Below, in pieces: positions 21,729-33,065 of a stretch of DNA of 64,000 nucleotides (positions are counted from its first letter, which is position 1; each line of letters opens with the position of its first letter). The notes beneath the pieces were generated by a model that searched no databases, had not been told where the DNA came from, and saw only the letters and a list, made by a program, of their open reading frames with translations. Origin of the DNA: Tetraselmis striata (Eukaryota > Chlorophyta > Chlorodendrophyceae > Chlorodendrales > Chlorodendraceae); contig VCJN01002673.1 in assembly GCA_006384855.1 (NCBI GenBank), positions 62,001 to 126,000 on the forward strand. Direction: 5' to 3'. The translations under genes were made by a program, and so were the position numbers.

Positions 21729-22865
21729 CGCGCTATCAATCTGCGCCCCCCCCCCCCCCCCCCGCTATACAGTGAGTACGAGTACTGCTGCGCCGTATAT
21801 AATAAAACGATATATGCCTACTCATGCGCTGGTGATTCATGTTGTATGATAACAGATAATGATGATGCTTCAGATACTTTTCCAATGTTAAACAACTCAG
21901 CATGGCCCTCTTTGAGGCACTTCTAACAAAGCGCCCGCAAAGCAGCATCGTACCCACCACGCGTCCATTTATATCTGACATTTTCACCTCAGCAGGGTGC
22001 CGGACAGTAGGAAGAGCTCATGGCAGCGTGCGCAGCTAAAGTGGCCTCCTGCCATGGCTACTTGGAACCCCATTGACGGGCCAGCCAGAAATGGTGCACA
22101 TCAGGCATAGCAGCAGCGTATGCAGGGGTAGTGGCTTGCATACAATTCCAGTCAGTGCTGCATCCTGGCTCAAGGGTAGTCGCGTATTACGCTCTATCCA
22201 TGCAATCTCGCTGCAACACCATACCGCTGCAGCCTTACCAGTCTTCAGTTCAGGCATGCACTGGATTCAATTCACACAGACCGCCCCCGTTTTGTGGGTG
22301 CAACGGAAGCATTCTCCCTCTAAGGGATGAAGCAGAGGGCGGCCTCTTCTTGACCATAGCCGCGCGGCTGGTGTCCGCCTCTGACTGTCCCGGCACCACG
22401 GCCCGCGAGGGCCATGTCTGATACGCACGAGCCAACTGAGCGTTGACGCCGATTACATTATTGCACTTTCAGGACTACCAAAGAGCTCCCATGGCGGCAG
22501 CGGCATGGCGCCACACATCCCCTAATGAATCGATGCAGCAGCATCATTGATGATTTTCTGTAGAAGGGCAGGGTAGGGTGTGGGCGGGAGGGGGTCAGCG
22601 GAGCCAGGTACATCATTCTCGGGGCATGAGGCTACCTGCGGAAAGGCATCTCTCATGGTGTCAAATGCAAGCCATTTGCAGTGGGATGCGGACCTTGGCA
22701 ACTTTGCGGCCGGCAGGCGTGAGGAGGGCCGTCACTGCGGTCTCCACCAGCCTGCACGCCATCGATGCATTCGTGTTAGGAAAGCCACACGGCCACAAGC
22801 GAACACATGCGAGAGGCTTAGACCGACCAGGTTGGGACTTGTAGGTGCGGCTTGTGCGGCAGGCG
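21729..22865. other. Spacer, no gene recognised
   Basis: It includes an 18-nt C tract (21746-21763). Frames on both strands are short and motif-free. The right part is probably the 3' UTR of the cornichon gene. Confidence 0.35.
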
Positions 22866-23868
22866 TCACCTATAGATGATGATGACGAAACTGATGAGGT
22901 ACAGCACCAGCTTGATTATCCTGCACGCGTGGCACACATCCCAATCACATTGTGCGCCCATAAACCCCCCCCCCTCCCCCCCCCCCCGCCAACCCGGGGG
23001 CACACACAAGCAAGCAGGCAGTGCACTCGCCTGCGCTTCTTGTGCTCAGGTAGCTCTTTGAAGATTTCCGTGACATCTGCAAATTGCTCCTTGCGGATGT
23101 AGCTGTGGAGATCAACATGCCGGCGGCGTGAGCTGTCATTCTGGCTGGGCGGGGCAGCAGGGCCGCTGCGAGCTCTGGTGGGGTGGTTACCACAGCGGCG
23201 CTTTAAGGTTCTGAACAATACGCAGGGGTCGGTCGCCACCAGGACTTACCAGCGGACGTGGAATGCCAGGACGGCTAGCTGGAATATCCCAACAAACCAC
23301 TTGCCAGAGAGCATAAGCAAGCCCGTGAGTGTCGCCTGCGCCACCAGCTCCGGGATCTGGCGGAGAGCAGACATGGTGTTAGCATTTGGGATGTGCCCCC
23401 CCCCCCCCCCCCCCCCCCCATTCCCTTCTGCTCCATCAGCAAGCCGGACCAAGCCGACCCGTGCAGCACTCACCACCCATCGGTTCACCCGCTTGCAGGA
23501 ATCGTGTGGGTTGACTGCAAGACAGCGGCACAGGTGTTAGCACATGGGTGGGCGGGCTCTGTGTGCCCTGAGATTGCCGCAGCTACGCTGGCGTGAGCTG
23601 CAATGACTCGGGCAGCAAGAGTGAGGGGCTTACTGAAGTCGTTCTCCAGGTCCGACAAGCAGATCAGCTGCGACGAGATGTGAGCCGCCGCCGCCCGCCC
23701 GGTGGCACAGAGGCGCGCAGGCTGTCAGCGACGCGCGGGCGCCTGGGTGCGTCATTCGTGAAGGTGGGCAGGGGGGCAGGTGGAAGCCCGCACCGTGTAC
23801 ATGACGACTCCCAGGAGAGCTGCCTGCAGTATGAAGCTAACCAGCCATATCAGGAACGTCCAGGACAT
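22866..23868 (-). CDS. Cornichon / Erv14 family ER cargo receptor
   Basis: Six exons: 23794-23868 (MSWTFLIWLVSFILQAALLG...), 23634-23667 (LICLSDLENDF), 23474-23514 (NPHDSCKRVNRWV), 23250-23356 (IPELVAQATLTGLLMLSGKW, then FQLAVLAFHVR), 23027-23102 (YIRKEQFADVTEIFKELPEH) and a last exon ending with TGA at 22866-22868 (KLVLYLISFVIIIYR). Three hydrophobic segments and the conserved DLENDF-INPHD and VTEIF blocks identify the cornichon family, which packages membrane cargo into COPII vesicles at the ER. Length of about 130 residues is normal. The phase of the last junction does not close perfectly with the obvious sites, so that boundary is uncertain. Two introns contain long homopolymers (23396-23419 and about 22966-22987). 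Confidence 0.92.
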
Positions 23869-25051
23869 GATTGCGGCCGCGGCGCAGGGGCAGGGCGCGC
23901 GGGTGCGGCGCGGCTCGCTTGCGTTCTGGTCAGAGGCAGAGCCTTTTCACGGCCATCCGATGCAGCGTACAGTACTGGTGGCGGTGCTGCTGCAGTGCGC
24001 AGGTGACTTTGTGCTGCATATGTCTTGGCTGCGCGTCATCACCAAGCCTCACAGGATCCTCCCAGACATCTGCCCGCCCCCTTCCCCCCTTGGGCGGCGA
24101 GAGGGCGCGGGGCCGAAAGCATATCAGGCGCGGGCGCACGCGCGCGCGGCCGTTGCTGCGCGCTGACAGTCGTTGCCGACGTAATATATTATATCCTCGT
24201 ACCGTATAATGATCAGGCGGATGAAGCCAGGTGATTTATTCAATTAGATAGCGACTAACAGCACATATATTCCTGCTGATGAAAATCGCAAGCGCGAGAT
24301 TATTAGTACGATTATATTCCGTTTATTCTAACGCGAGTGCACATGTGGCGCAGTCATCGTCTGCACGCTGCTGCGGATTCACTCCCGCCGTGGCGCGGTC
24401 GATCGTCTGCTGCCCCAGCTCGTCGATGTTCAACATCTCTGCCGGCCAGCACCCTGCAGCTTCCTGCATCACAGCAGAAACAAGTTTGCGAGGAAAACTC
24501 TTGGCCGCAATACCCGCGAGCAGTGTGTGAGTAATCTCCAACCGCTAGCTCTCGGTCTGCTGCTCGATCTGCTGCTGCCATAGGCGCTGACTGACTGTCC
24601 ACATAGCTCACAGGGCACGCCGCGCGGCGCAGCGATCAGCGGGTGGAGGCCGATCCCGGCGCGCCTCGAGTCGCTCGGGCTCGGCAGATCCAGCTTGCGC
24701 TGCTGATCCCGCAGCTGCTAGCAGCGGCACCCAGCATCAGGAAGCTGCCTTTTGCGCTGGCAGCTTTGTCTTCGCAGCTTTAGAGGAAGCTGCTACTCCT
24801 CAGCAGGCGGTCCCACTGCGATGGTGAGGCCCACCCTCGCCGTCTCTGATGGGGTGTCGGGGGGGAGGGGGGGGGGGGGGGGGGGGGGGGGGCGAGACGG
24901 GGGGGGGTTGCGGGCGGACAATGCCTTCCTGGGCTTGCCACCTGGAAGCAGGGTTGGGGGGGGGGGGGGGGGGGGTGGAGCATGCTGCTGTGGTTGCTCT
25001 TCCAACGGTCGCTGACGGCGCCGTGCACCCCCCCCCCCCTCCCCCGTGCAG
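23869..25051. other. Divergent spacer between cornichon and VPS26 genes
   Basis: Promoters for the minus-strand cornichon and plus-strand VPS26 genes should lie here. The stretch 24867-24892 is 26 consecutive G and 24956-24975 is 20 consecutive G. An ATG|gtgagg at 24822 could be a minimal first exon of VPS26. Confidence 0.4.
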
Positions 25052-26658
25052 AAGGGGCTGCTGAACAACCTCGGGTTTGGGGCGCCATGTGAAGTGGACC
25101 TGGAGTTTGAGGGTGCGACCGGAGCGCCCCTGAGGCACGCGACAATAAAGGACAGGAGCGGCAGCTCCAAGGAGCTGCCCCTGTACAGTGGTGGCGATGG
25201 GATTTGCGGCAAGGTGCGGTTCCTTTGGGCTAGTGCCCACCCAGATGTGGGGGGGGGGGGGGGGGGGGCAGCAGTGTGCAGCGCCTGATATGATGGCCTG
25301 GCATGCTGCAGGTCACCGTGCGGCCCACGTCAGCGAAGAAGGTTGAGCATGCTGGAATGAAAGTGCAGCTGCTGGGCCAGATCGAGCTCGCCTCGGACCG
25401 GCACCGCCCGCAGGACTTTGTTGCGTTAGGTGGGTGGTGTCCCAGCTCCGCTTCGCCCTGATGTGCCCCCAGCATGATCCATCTCACTCACTACGGGTGC
25501 GGGCTTTGCGCAGTGAGGGAGCTCTCCGCGCCTGGGGAGCTGTACCAGACAGAGACAATGAACTTCGAGTTTAGCAACGTCGAGATGCAGTACGATGCGT
25601 ATTACGGCTCCCAAGTGAAGCTTCGGTGCGCCTGTCTAGCCTGGCCCCGCCTGCTTCTGCACATGGTACCGTCCCCTTGCGCTGGATTGCGTGTGTACAG
25701 GCAAACACACTGGGTACCATTTGGCAGAGCGCTTTCTCATTCGCATGCTGAGCCGCATGCCGGGAGGTGATGGCGGTGTGTTGCCCGGGGGTGGCTGCCA
25801 GATACCTGCTCCGTGTGACGGTGGCGAGGAACGCCGGCGGTTACGTGGTCAAGGACTTCCCCTTCTGGGTGCGGAATAGCAGCCTCCCGGAGGACGCTGA
25901 CAAAACGGACCCCATCAAGGTCCCGCCCCTCCCTCGCCCTTCCTGCGTTCCCATCCTCTCGGGCGGCCGTGCCAGGAAGCAATCTCCCAACGCTCACGAT
26001 GCCCTGCATCTGTACTGCATCTGGACTCGGCCGCAGATGGAGGTGGGCATCGAGGACTGCCTCCACATCGAGTTTGAGTACGGGAAGGGGGTGTACAGCC
26101 TGCTGGACACCGTTGTGGGGAAGATATACTTCCTGCTGGTGCGCATCAAGCTCAAGCACATGGAGATCGAGATACGGCGCCGGGAGACCACCGGCACGGG
26201 CGCCAACCTGCACAACGAGAGCGAGACGCTGGCCAAGTACGAAATAATGGATGGCGCGCCCGTGCGCGGAGAAAACGTCCCCATCCGGTGTGCCCCCGGC
26301 CCATGCACACATACCTTCACGCTCTTGCCTCCTTGTGTTCGGCCGCGCCGATCCTCTGCTGTCATGCGGATTGTGTGGATGGCACTGCGCCCCGCCATCC
26401 GGCGCAGCTGTGCACTTGAGCATTGTTTCCGCGCATGAGGCCTGCCCCAACCCATGCTGAGCCATGCGTGCCCCCCTCCTCCCCCCAAGGCTGTTCCTTG
26501 CGCCGTACGAGCTCACCCCAACCTACAAGAACGTCAACAACAAGTTCAGCGTGAGGTACTTCCTGAACCTGGTGCTGGTGGACGAGGAGGAGCGGCGGTA
26601 CTTCAAGCAGCAAGAGATCCAGCTGTTCCGAAAAGCCGAGGACGGGCTCGAAAAGTAG
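25052..26658 (+). CDS. VPS26: Retromer subunit VPS26
   Basis: Six exons after an unresolved start: 25052-25213, 25312-25429, 25514-25625, 25802-25919, 26037-26287 and 26490-26658 (TAG), all joining in frame to about 309 residues. Hallmarks are LGFGAPCEVDLEF, VEHAGMKVQLLGQIEL, VRELSAPGELYQTETMNFEF, MEVGIEDCLHIEFEYGKG, KIYFLLVRIKLKHMEIEIRR, MDGAPVRGENVPIR and YELTPTYKNVNNKFSVRYFL, the arrestin-fold VPS26 signature. VPS26 with VPS35 and VPS29 forms the retromer core that returns receptors from endosomes to the Golgi. The initiating exon is not seen inside 25052: either a tiny ATG exon upstream (24822) or a missed one. Intron 2 carries 20 G (25249-25268). Confidence 0.95.
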
Positions 26659-27939
26659 CACGGACTGGTCGCAGTGCCACCAGGTCGTTACACCTAGTGC
26701 TGGTAACATTCCATCACAGCCAAATTCCATCCCCATAGTGTGCCTCATGCGGCATCATCTGCCCGGTCCTGCTGCTCCGCGCGCTGTGCGTACCTGCACA
26801 CTCAGCGAGGGTCAAGGGTTAAATCAGGATCCCCCCCCCTTTACCTCCCCGAATATGACTCTACCCAACCTGTAGTTATGTAGTTGCAGATGGCGTGGTC
26901 CCACGAGAGGCTAATGGGACCCGCCTCCTCCATGCGGCGCACCTATTATGCCTGGGCATGTCTCCCGCTTGATGCTCAGCCGCTGCTGTAACCTGTTAGC
27001 CCTCTAGTATGCCAGCCATGCAAACTACCCTGTCGTGAGGCTGCGAAATGCGAGCGGCTGCATTTATTCCCTCCCACGCTTATGCATGCGTCGGCTGGAA
27101 GCGTGGTGCCTGCCACGCCGGCTGGACGCTGCTGTGGGATTTTTGCAAGCGCCATAGGGGAATGTGCACTGATGTTCGCACATTAGCAAGCAGTTACCTC
27201 GCGCCAGGCGATCGTTTTCCTTGCATCAGCGCGTCGGGCGTTGTGCAAGCTGCGCCGTTCTGCATGATACTACCCTTACTGGTTTCGGATTGTTTACGGC
27301 AGCACGGATAAGGAAGAGGCGCCTCCATGTGCAGGTAGCTGTCACGATGTTGGCGAGACATCCAACAACTGTTGCCGTGTCGCCGACCCCCGCCCCATAG
27401 TGGGTATCAGTTCGACAGCGCAGTGTTGGGTTATCGTGCCAGCAGGTACGCAGCCGCCACGATAGTTAGTAGCAGTGCGATGTCATGGGTGGGCTGGTTT
27501 ATGGAGTGGTGCAATACGGCCGATTAATAGTAGCAAGTAGTGATAGTCATCCATTAGTGGGCGTGCTGGCGGTACTGCTAGCAATTACATCCTGCTGCTC
27601 AGCAATATTTCATAACATTTCGCGCTATATGTAGCAAGCTATCATCATTTTGCTCCCATGCTGCTGCCAACCGCAAGTATGACGGCGCACCCGCCGCGGC
27701 ATATTGCAGTGATAATACAGCACAACGAATGAACCAAGGTAGTAGTATTTTAATGCACATGCATGCGTGCAGAAGTCTTAGGTGAATGTGGACTATAATA
27801 CTCGAACGGCATTTGCAAGTATGCTGATGACGCTGACGCCGCGCCTGCGTCAACACTCTTGTCAAAACTCACGAGCGTGATTTACATCATTATGATACAT
27901 TAATGATAATGTGCAGTATGATATCTTCTGTCTAATATC
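26659..27939. other. Spacer, no gene recognised
   Basis: Downstream of VPS26. Short frames only. Base composition shifts toward AT from about 27500. Confidence 0.4.
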
Positions 27940-28004
27940 GGCCGTGGTAGAGACGCTGCAAGGGTTTCACTGGTGCCAGTCCTGTCCCGGGGGCGAAAAA
28001 AAAA
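27940..28004 (+). repeat. Dispersed A-tailed repeat S1, copy 3
   Basis: Almost identical to copy 1 over the ~56-bp core (one C-to-G change near the start), ending in nine A residues. It sits at the edge of the AT-rich island. Confidence 0.6.
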
Positions 28005-29349
28005 TCTTTATAGAGCTAGCCATTTACTTAATATACTGACAGGGTATATACCCTCCCCCGTGAGCATCCTCCCCCGTTTGTGTAGGGAGATCCAATAATA
28101 TCTTACTTACGCGGTATATGTAGAATTTGATATAATTTTATAATTTTATACATATGTAATTACATAATTTTGCATATGTATACATGTAATTGTATACATA
28201 TATATGTGATTATATGATATTATTGTTAGTTATTGGCGCCAATCATCATGCCAGTACGACTGCATTGCTTATATTCCCAACTACCGCTGCTGCAGGCAAA
28301 CTTGCTACGACCTTGCGCTATATGACCTACCGGGGTCGTCGGCAAGGCGCGTAGCCCGCGCAGCATCTGCTACAATATATATAGCATGAGCAGCACAATA
28401 CTCGCATTAGTCATTGGAAATTTGTCGTGTTGTAGGCAGAGAGAGAGACAGAGAGAGAAGCCTTACATGGAGCTGCAGGTAGCTAGAGGGCATCACAAAA
28501 TTTGTTACATTGTAGTTACCATATATCTATCCATCTTGTTATATAAAATGCATCATATATTGCACCATTATGTATAACTGGCAAAATGCATGTATTCAAT
28601 AATGTGAATACATACATATGCCGAATACTTGTCACTTATTACTCAGTAGCAGTAGAAGTGTCTAGAGTATACTGCTACTACCTGGGGTACATGCTGCTGT
28701 ACGAACGACTCGTAAAATTATGTATATAACAGTAGAACGCGGCATGCGCGGTACAATGGTAGTGAGGCCATCGTCAGCTAGCATATATTATATTTTTGCA
28801 GTTGTCATCGAGCTCCCCGCAGCGCAGTTCGCAACATAAATGACTGTGATGCTGGCGAGCATAATATATACAATGCATACTATTATACACAATAATAAAT
28901 CATTGTCAAGAATTTGATGTTAAGAAGATGTCACATTTGCAAGAGCAGCAGTAGTGGTCATAGTAGTGTATATAGTACTGCTGCCACCATTGCATGATCA
29001 TGTTGCCGCATGCGAGCATCATTTAGTCATCCCATATCAGCATACAGTGCAAATTGCGGTGCGAATACTCGTTCGCATATTCTGTTCGGGGAGATGCAAC
29101 AGAAGATTGAGGAGTCGTACTCTGGCAGAGCACCCTCGTTAGGCGATCGTTAGAGTCAGGTGTAGAGTATCCGAGAGTTATCACGATGACACCATTATAA
29201 CTATTGGGGTGTCCTTAGTATTGCACTTTTGCTGTATTGTTGTATAGTGCGCGTGGCAGTCAGTAGCGTGGCGTGCGTGGCGTGGCGTGGCGTGGCGACA
29301 GCATATCGTCGTATTCTATGCATTTCGTCTAGGCAACAGAATATATATA
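28005..29349. other. AT-rich island, no gene
   Basis: Unlike the GC-rich neighbourhood, this stretch is strongly AT-rich with many TATA/ATAT and TACATA words (for example 28130-28220). No frame with a recognised motif is present. It directly abuts the DIRS element. Confidence 0.5.
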
Positions 29350-29378
29350 TTTACCCAAGGAGGCACTGTTTGCCAAAG
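29350..29378 (-). repeat. DIRS split repeat A, outer copy
   Basis: Begins TTACCCAAGGAGGCACTG and matches the sequence from 29649. Similarity weakens after about 28 bp, with patchy likeness for some 80 bp further. Confidence 0.6.
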
Positions 29379-29471
29379 AATGTCAGCTCGCTTACATCGA
29401 AGGCTAAGACAAGAACCACAGGCTTGGCCTGGGTGTCTCCTAGCGCAAAAAGATGGTTGAGGGTGGGTGGG

Positions 29472-29649
29472 TGCGCGAGCCGGTTGAGGCGAGCGCAAAG
29501 CAGAGAGTGCCTGTGCCCGAGGGTGGATCCCTCAGGTCGTAGTGCTGGTGCGGGCCGGCAGGCCTTAGTCCGTGCGCCGACCTCGGGGGTCGTGCGCAGT
29601 ACAACATAGCTAATGTACTGTAAACTTCTAGATGACTACATCTGACCAT
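29472..29649 (-). repeat. DIRS split repeat B, left copy
   Basis: 178 bp starting TGCGCGAGCCGG and ending ATCTGACCAT. The same sequence is at 32789-32966. Confidence 0.85.
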
Positions 29650-29676
29650 TTACCCAAGGAGGCACTGTTTGCCAGA
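29649..29676 (-). repeat. DIRS split repeat A, inner copy
   Basis: Follows B directly and repeats the TTACCCAAGGAGGCACTG start of the outer copy. Confidence 0.6.
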
Positions 29677-29705
29677 GACGAAAGCCAAAGGCTAGCACAG
29701 GAAGC

Positions 29706-30191
29706 TTAGGCCGGCGGCCGGACGGGGACGAGCCAACCGAAGAACCTCCAGGCCGCAGGAGTCGGGCGCATGGTCGGGTCGATGTACTTCCCGGTGACCA
29801 CCTCGCTGTTCTTCGACCAATCGCCCATGTGTTTGATGGCCGGCAAGGGGACGCCGACGCAGCTTGCCGCGGAAGCGGCACCCTTGCGTAAACTGTGCGA
29901 TGTCCACTTGAAACCGGTGGGAGGTCGGGCGCCTGCCGCCAGGTAGGCTTCCCGCAACCACTCGGTAAGAGTGGCTGAAACCGACCAAGTGGCGGAAGAC
30001 TCCAGCGGGGAGATGCTCCAGAACTTGGGCGGCGGGCTGGCGGCGTAGAAACGGCGGCAGTAGGCGTCGCGACTGACGGTGTACCAGTCCAGCAGGTCAG
30101 CGAAGTCCGGAACGGCGGCGATGGGCAGATTTATCAGGGGCTTAGCGGAAACCCTCGTACGCTGGTCGCCTTTCTGTTTGCGGACGTACAA
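29706..30191 (-). pseudogene. DIRS tyrosine recombinase, C-terminal part
   Basis: A 161-codon frame carries the recombinase core: SHSLRKGAASAA supplies the H-x-x-R box, followed by IKHMGDWSKN (the second His region), and Tyr in VTGKYIDP is the candidate nucleophile. The N-terminal part with the first catalytic Arg is missing: the frame begins abruptly where the RNase H frame stops. An internal deletion fusing RNase H to the recombinase explains this best. It would have carried out integration of the circular DNA intermediate. Confidence 0.75.
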
Positions 30192-30755
30192 TAGAATGCT
30201 TGTGGATATCCAGGAGGTGCCACAGCTTGCGGAGCTCCTCCATCATGACGGGCGACCGAGAGGTAAGGTTGGTCAGCGCTGCCACTACGGCCGTGTTGTC
30301 CTCGTGCAGTAAGACGCGCCGTCCTCGGAGCTGCGGCAGGAACGATTCGACCGCGTGACGTACCGCGCGAAGCTCCTTCCACGTGATGTGATGCGAGCGG
30401 TCGTCCTCGTACCAGAAGCCGCGCGCCTGGTAAGCGCTGTTGTTGTTCAGCACAGCCCCCCATCCATACGAGCTGGAGTCCGCGTGCAGATACGCGGTCT
30501 CCACAGGCTTGTACATAGAGCGACCGTTGTGCTGCGCAGGTACCTGGGTCCACCACTCTAGGTCGCGGCGCAGCTGGTTTGTCATCTTGACGCGCCCGCC
30601 CCAGCCCTGCCGGGTTGCGAGGACGCAGTGCAGCTCTCGCAAAAAGAAACGGGCCGGCGTAACTGCCAAGTACAGGAACTGCGCCTTGCCCGCAAAGGAC
30701 GCCAGCTGCCGAGTTGGGAGCCAGCGCTTGTTGGAGGCTGCGCGGCCAAGGAGAG
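30142..30755 (-). pseudogene. DIRS RNase H region
   Basis: The frame includes HADSSSYGWGAVL, the Asp-bearing first strand of RNase H, then WKELRAVRHAVESF (Glu) and HEDNTAVVAALTN (Asp). These are the D-E-D residues of the family. It lies in a different frame from the reverse transcriptase upstream; a single-base shift near 30740-30760 separates them. It ends in the recombinase frame region at 30142. Confidence 0.7.
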
Positions 30756-31690
30756 AACGGCGGCCTTGGCTAGCGCGATGAGCTTCTCCTCGGGGGCGCG
30801 GAACTCGCCGCGCTTCAGGTCGATGATCAGGCCCAGGTGAGGGCCGACCTGGGTGGGCTCCCAGACTCCCTTGTTGGGGTTGCGCAGAAGGCCCAGGCGG
30901 TTCAGCAAGGTGCTTAACCGGACGCGTAGCTCCAGGGCTGCCTCGCGGGAGTCCGCGAGGAAAAGGAAGTCGTCCATATAGGGTAGGAGCCGCTCGCCCC
31001 GCCAGCGAGTGTTGCGCAGGAAACGGCGAGTAGGCTTGGACGGGGCCGTGGGAGGCAACGCTGGGTCGCGCCGCTTCAGGGGCGTCCGCAGGTAGTCCGT
31101 AAAGGCCGCCGTCAACTTGCAGAAGTAGTACGACGAGCCTGTCCAACCCATCGGTAGGCACGCAAGTCGCCACAGCTCCCCTCGGTAGTTCACGGTAAAG
31201 AAGTCGCGGTCCTCCTCCCGAATCCCAAGGGCGTAGTAGCCATCGGCCAGGTCCATCGACACGAACCAATCTCCCGCGCGCGCCAGGTGCCGCAGGTGCT
31301 TGAGCGTTTCGTAGGACATCGTGAAAGTCTTGCACCACTTGTTGAGCTCCCGTAGGTCGATGATGAGGCGCCATTTGTTGGTGCCGGGCTTGGGGACTAG
31401 AAACATTCTGGATACCCACTTGTTGCAGTGTCCTCGCTCCCACGCGCCAATCGCCTCGAAGCGGGGCAGTTCTGTAGCCATGAAGTCCAGTTGTGCCTGA
31501 GTGGCGTCGCGCATAGAGACGCCGTGGTTGTAGGGGCGAGGGCGTCGCCCGTTCTTGAAGTGTATCCGGACTCCTTGGCGGATCCAACTCAAGACTTGCC
31601 CGCTCGCGCCGATGCTTTCCCAGTCGCGCCATCTTCTCCGCACGCGGTGTCGCATGTAGAGGGAGGTAGGCGTACAGGAGTCGGCGCGGC
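30740..31690 (-). pseudogene. DIRS reverse transcriptase
   Basis: Within a 539-codon minus frame (30582-32201), residues of the polymerase are clear: RMFLVPKPGTNKWRLIIDLR (motif 1-2), SMDLADGYYAL (motif A Asp), LPMGWTGSSYYFCKL (motif B) and LPYMDDFLFLADS (catalytic YMDD, at about 30970-30981). All catalytic Asp residues are intact. Downstream the frame loses similarity at about 30750, where RNase H resumes in another frame. Confidence 0.8.
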
Positions 31691-31701
31691 GGGCCACACC
31701 G

Positions 31702-32759
31702 TCACTTGGTGACCTTGGCCTTGGCCTTGTCGGACGCCGCGGCTGTCGCTGCGGCCTTCCGCGCCGCAGCGGCTTGCTCGCGTTGCTTGCGCCTCTCGGC
31801 GGACTCTGTGGGGGCGGGCTTGTCGGGGGTAGCCTTGGCGAACGCGGCCGCGGCACGGGCCTTGCCCGCTGCGGAAAGGCTGATCTCGAGGGTCTTGTCG
31901 TCGAACGCTCGGCGGAGTTGGTCGAGTTGCCCGGACACGGCGATGCGCCGTGGGGTGCAGAACTTTGCGTGGGCGAGCTCGGCGAAAACACGGTCCGCCT
32001 CTGTAGCTGTTGGCCCATTCTTGGCGAGCTGGAGGTAGCCCAACCGGGAACAGGTGGCCTCCTCCGTCGCCAAGTGGGTGCGGTAGCAGGCGCGGAGCTC
32101 GGCAAGGGCCGCAGCCTTGCTTGCCGGCGAAGCAGACTCGGTCGAAAGCGACTCCAGAGCGCCGCGCATCGCCTCGTTGGCGCAGCTACTGAAGAAGGCA
32201 TAGCAGCCTAGGTGCAGGTATTCGTCGTACGCTGCCTGACTCCGCTTCTCCGCGAGGGCGCGGGCGGTGTCGTCGGTCAGGGTCCACAAGCGGGGCTCGT
32301 CGACGTCGCGCGGGGGGCGCTCCAGACCGGGGGGGATGACTCGGCCGTAGTAGGCAAAGTCGACGTACTCGAGCTCGTTGTCGGGTGCGTCTAGCTCAGC
32401 AGGAAGGGGCTCTTGCGCTCCTTGCTCACCACCCTCGGGCGCAGGCGTGCCCGCGGGGTTGGCTGGCTGGGTACCTTCGGGAGGAAGCGGGTTAGTGGGG
32501 GGGGGGCGAGTCGAGCGAGCAAGGCAGCCGTAGCAGCCTCAAACTGCCCGGCCAGCCGCTTCTCCAGGGCTTCCGCTTGGGCCGTCAGGCGTTTTTCCAA
32601 TTCCGCGACAGATGCCGCCGTGGCGCCGCCCGGGGCGTCGTCCACTAAGGCGTCTTCCGGTACAGGGCGAGGGGGCACCCTGCTGTCGCGGGGTGGGGAA
32701 GGTGTAGCGTCTCGGGAGGCTGAGGCTCGGGTCCGAGTCGGCATAGAGTAAGCTGACAC
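31702..32759 (-). pseudogene. DIRS gag-like region
   Basis: Two frames: 32391-32759 has a Ser/Pro-rich start and a coiled-coil-like stretch (ELEKRLTAQAEALEKRLAG); 31702-32289 and its upstream extension has an Ala/Glu/Arg-rich helical protein that ends in a Lys/Ala-rich tail. Position upstream of RT and composition fit the poorly conserved gag-like ORF of DIRS elements. The change of frame between them near 32390 may be an indel. Confidence 0.5.
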
Positions 32760-32788
32760 TCTGCTCGACTGCTAGAGTCGAGACTGCT

Positions 32789-32962
32789 TGCGCGAGCCGG
32801 TTGAGGCGAGCGCAAAGCAGAGAGTGCCTGTGCCCGAGGGTGGATCCCTCAGGTCGTAGTGCTGGTGCGGGCCGGCAGGCCTTAGTCCGTGCGCCGACCT
32901 CGGGGGTCGTGCGCAGTACAACATAGCTCATGTACTGTAAACTTCTAGATGACTACATCTGA

Positions 32963-32966
<4 letters not shown>
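32789..32966 (-). repeat. DIRS split repeat B, right copy
   Basis: The same 178 bp as 29472-29649, one base different. It terminates directly at the (AT)n tract. Confidence 0.85.
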
Positions 32967-33057
<91 letters not shown>

Positions 33058-33065
33058 ATATATAT
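32967..33065. repeat. (AT)n microsatellite, about 99 bp
   Basis: Almost uninterrupted AT dinucleotides with a single ATTA break near 33047. It begins where the DIRS repeat ends. An open frame through it (IYIYIY...) is an artefact. Confidence 0.95.

Larger units (their letters stand above)
29350..32966 (-). mobile_element. DIRS-type (tyrosine-recombinase) retrotransposon with split direct repeats
   Basis: Coding strand is minus. A 178-bp repeat occurs at 29472-29649 and 32789-32966 with one visible mismatch (taatgt/tcatgt). A second repeat starting TTACCCAAGGAGGCACTG occurs at 29350 and again at 29649, so the left end reads A-B-A and the right end B. In coding orientation this is the PAT-like 'split direct repeat' arrangement of DIRS elements, which use a circular intermediate and a tyrosine recombinase. 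Inside are gag-like, reverse transcriptase, RNase H and recombinase regions. Frames between RT and RNase H and between RNase H and recombinase do not join, so the copy is probably inactive. An (AT)n tract adjoins the right end. Confidence 0.85.

Noticed and set aside
24849..25212. Gly-rich or Pro-rich proteins encoded by the homopolymer region before VPS26
   Set aside because: The frames exist only because of G/C tracts and lack start contexts; the region is VPS26 intron or upstream DNA.
30582..31632. Overlapping long frames of the DIRS element read as two intact overlapping genes
   Set aside because: RT similarity stops in one frame exactly where RNase H similarity begins in the other, so a single-base frame break in one ORF is the simpler reading.
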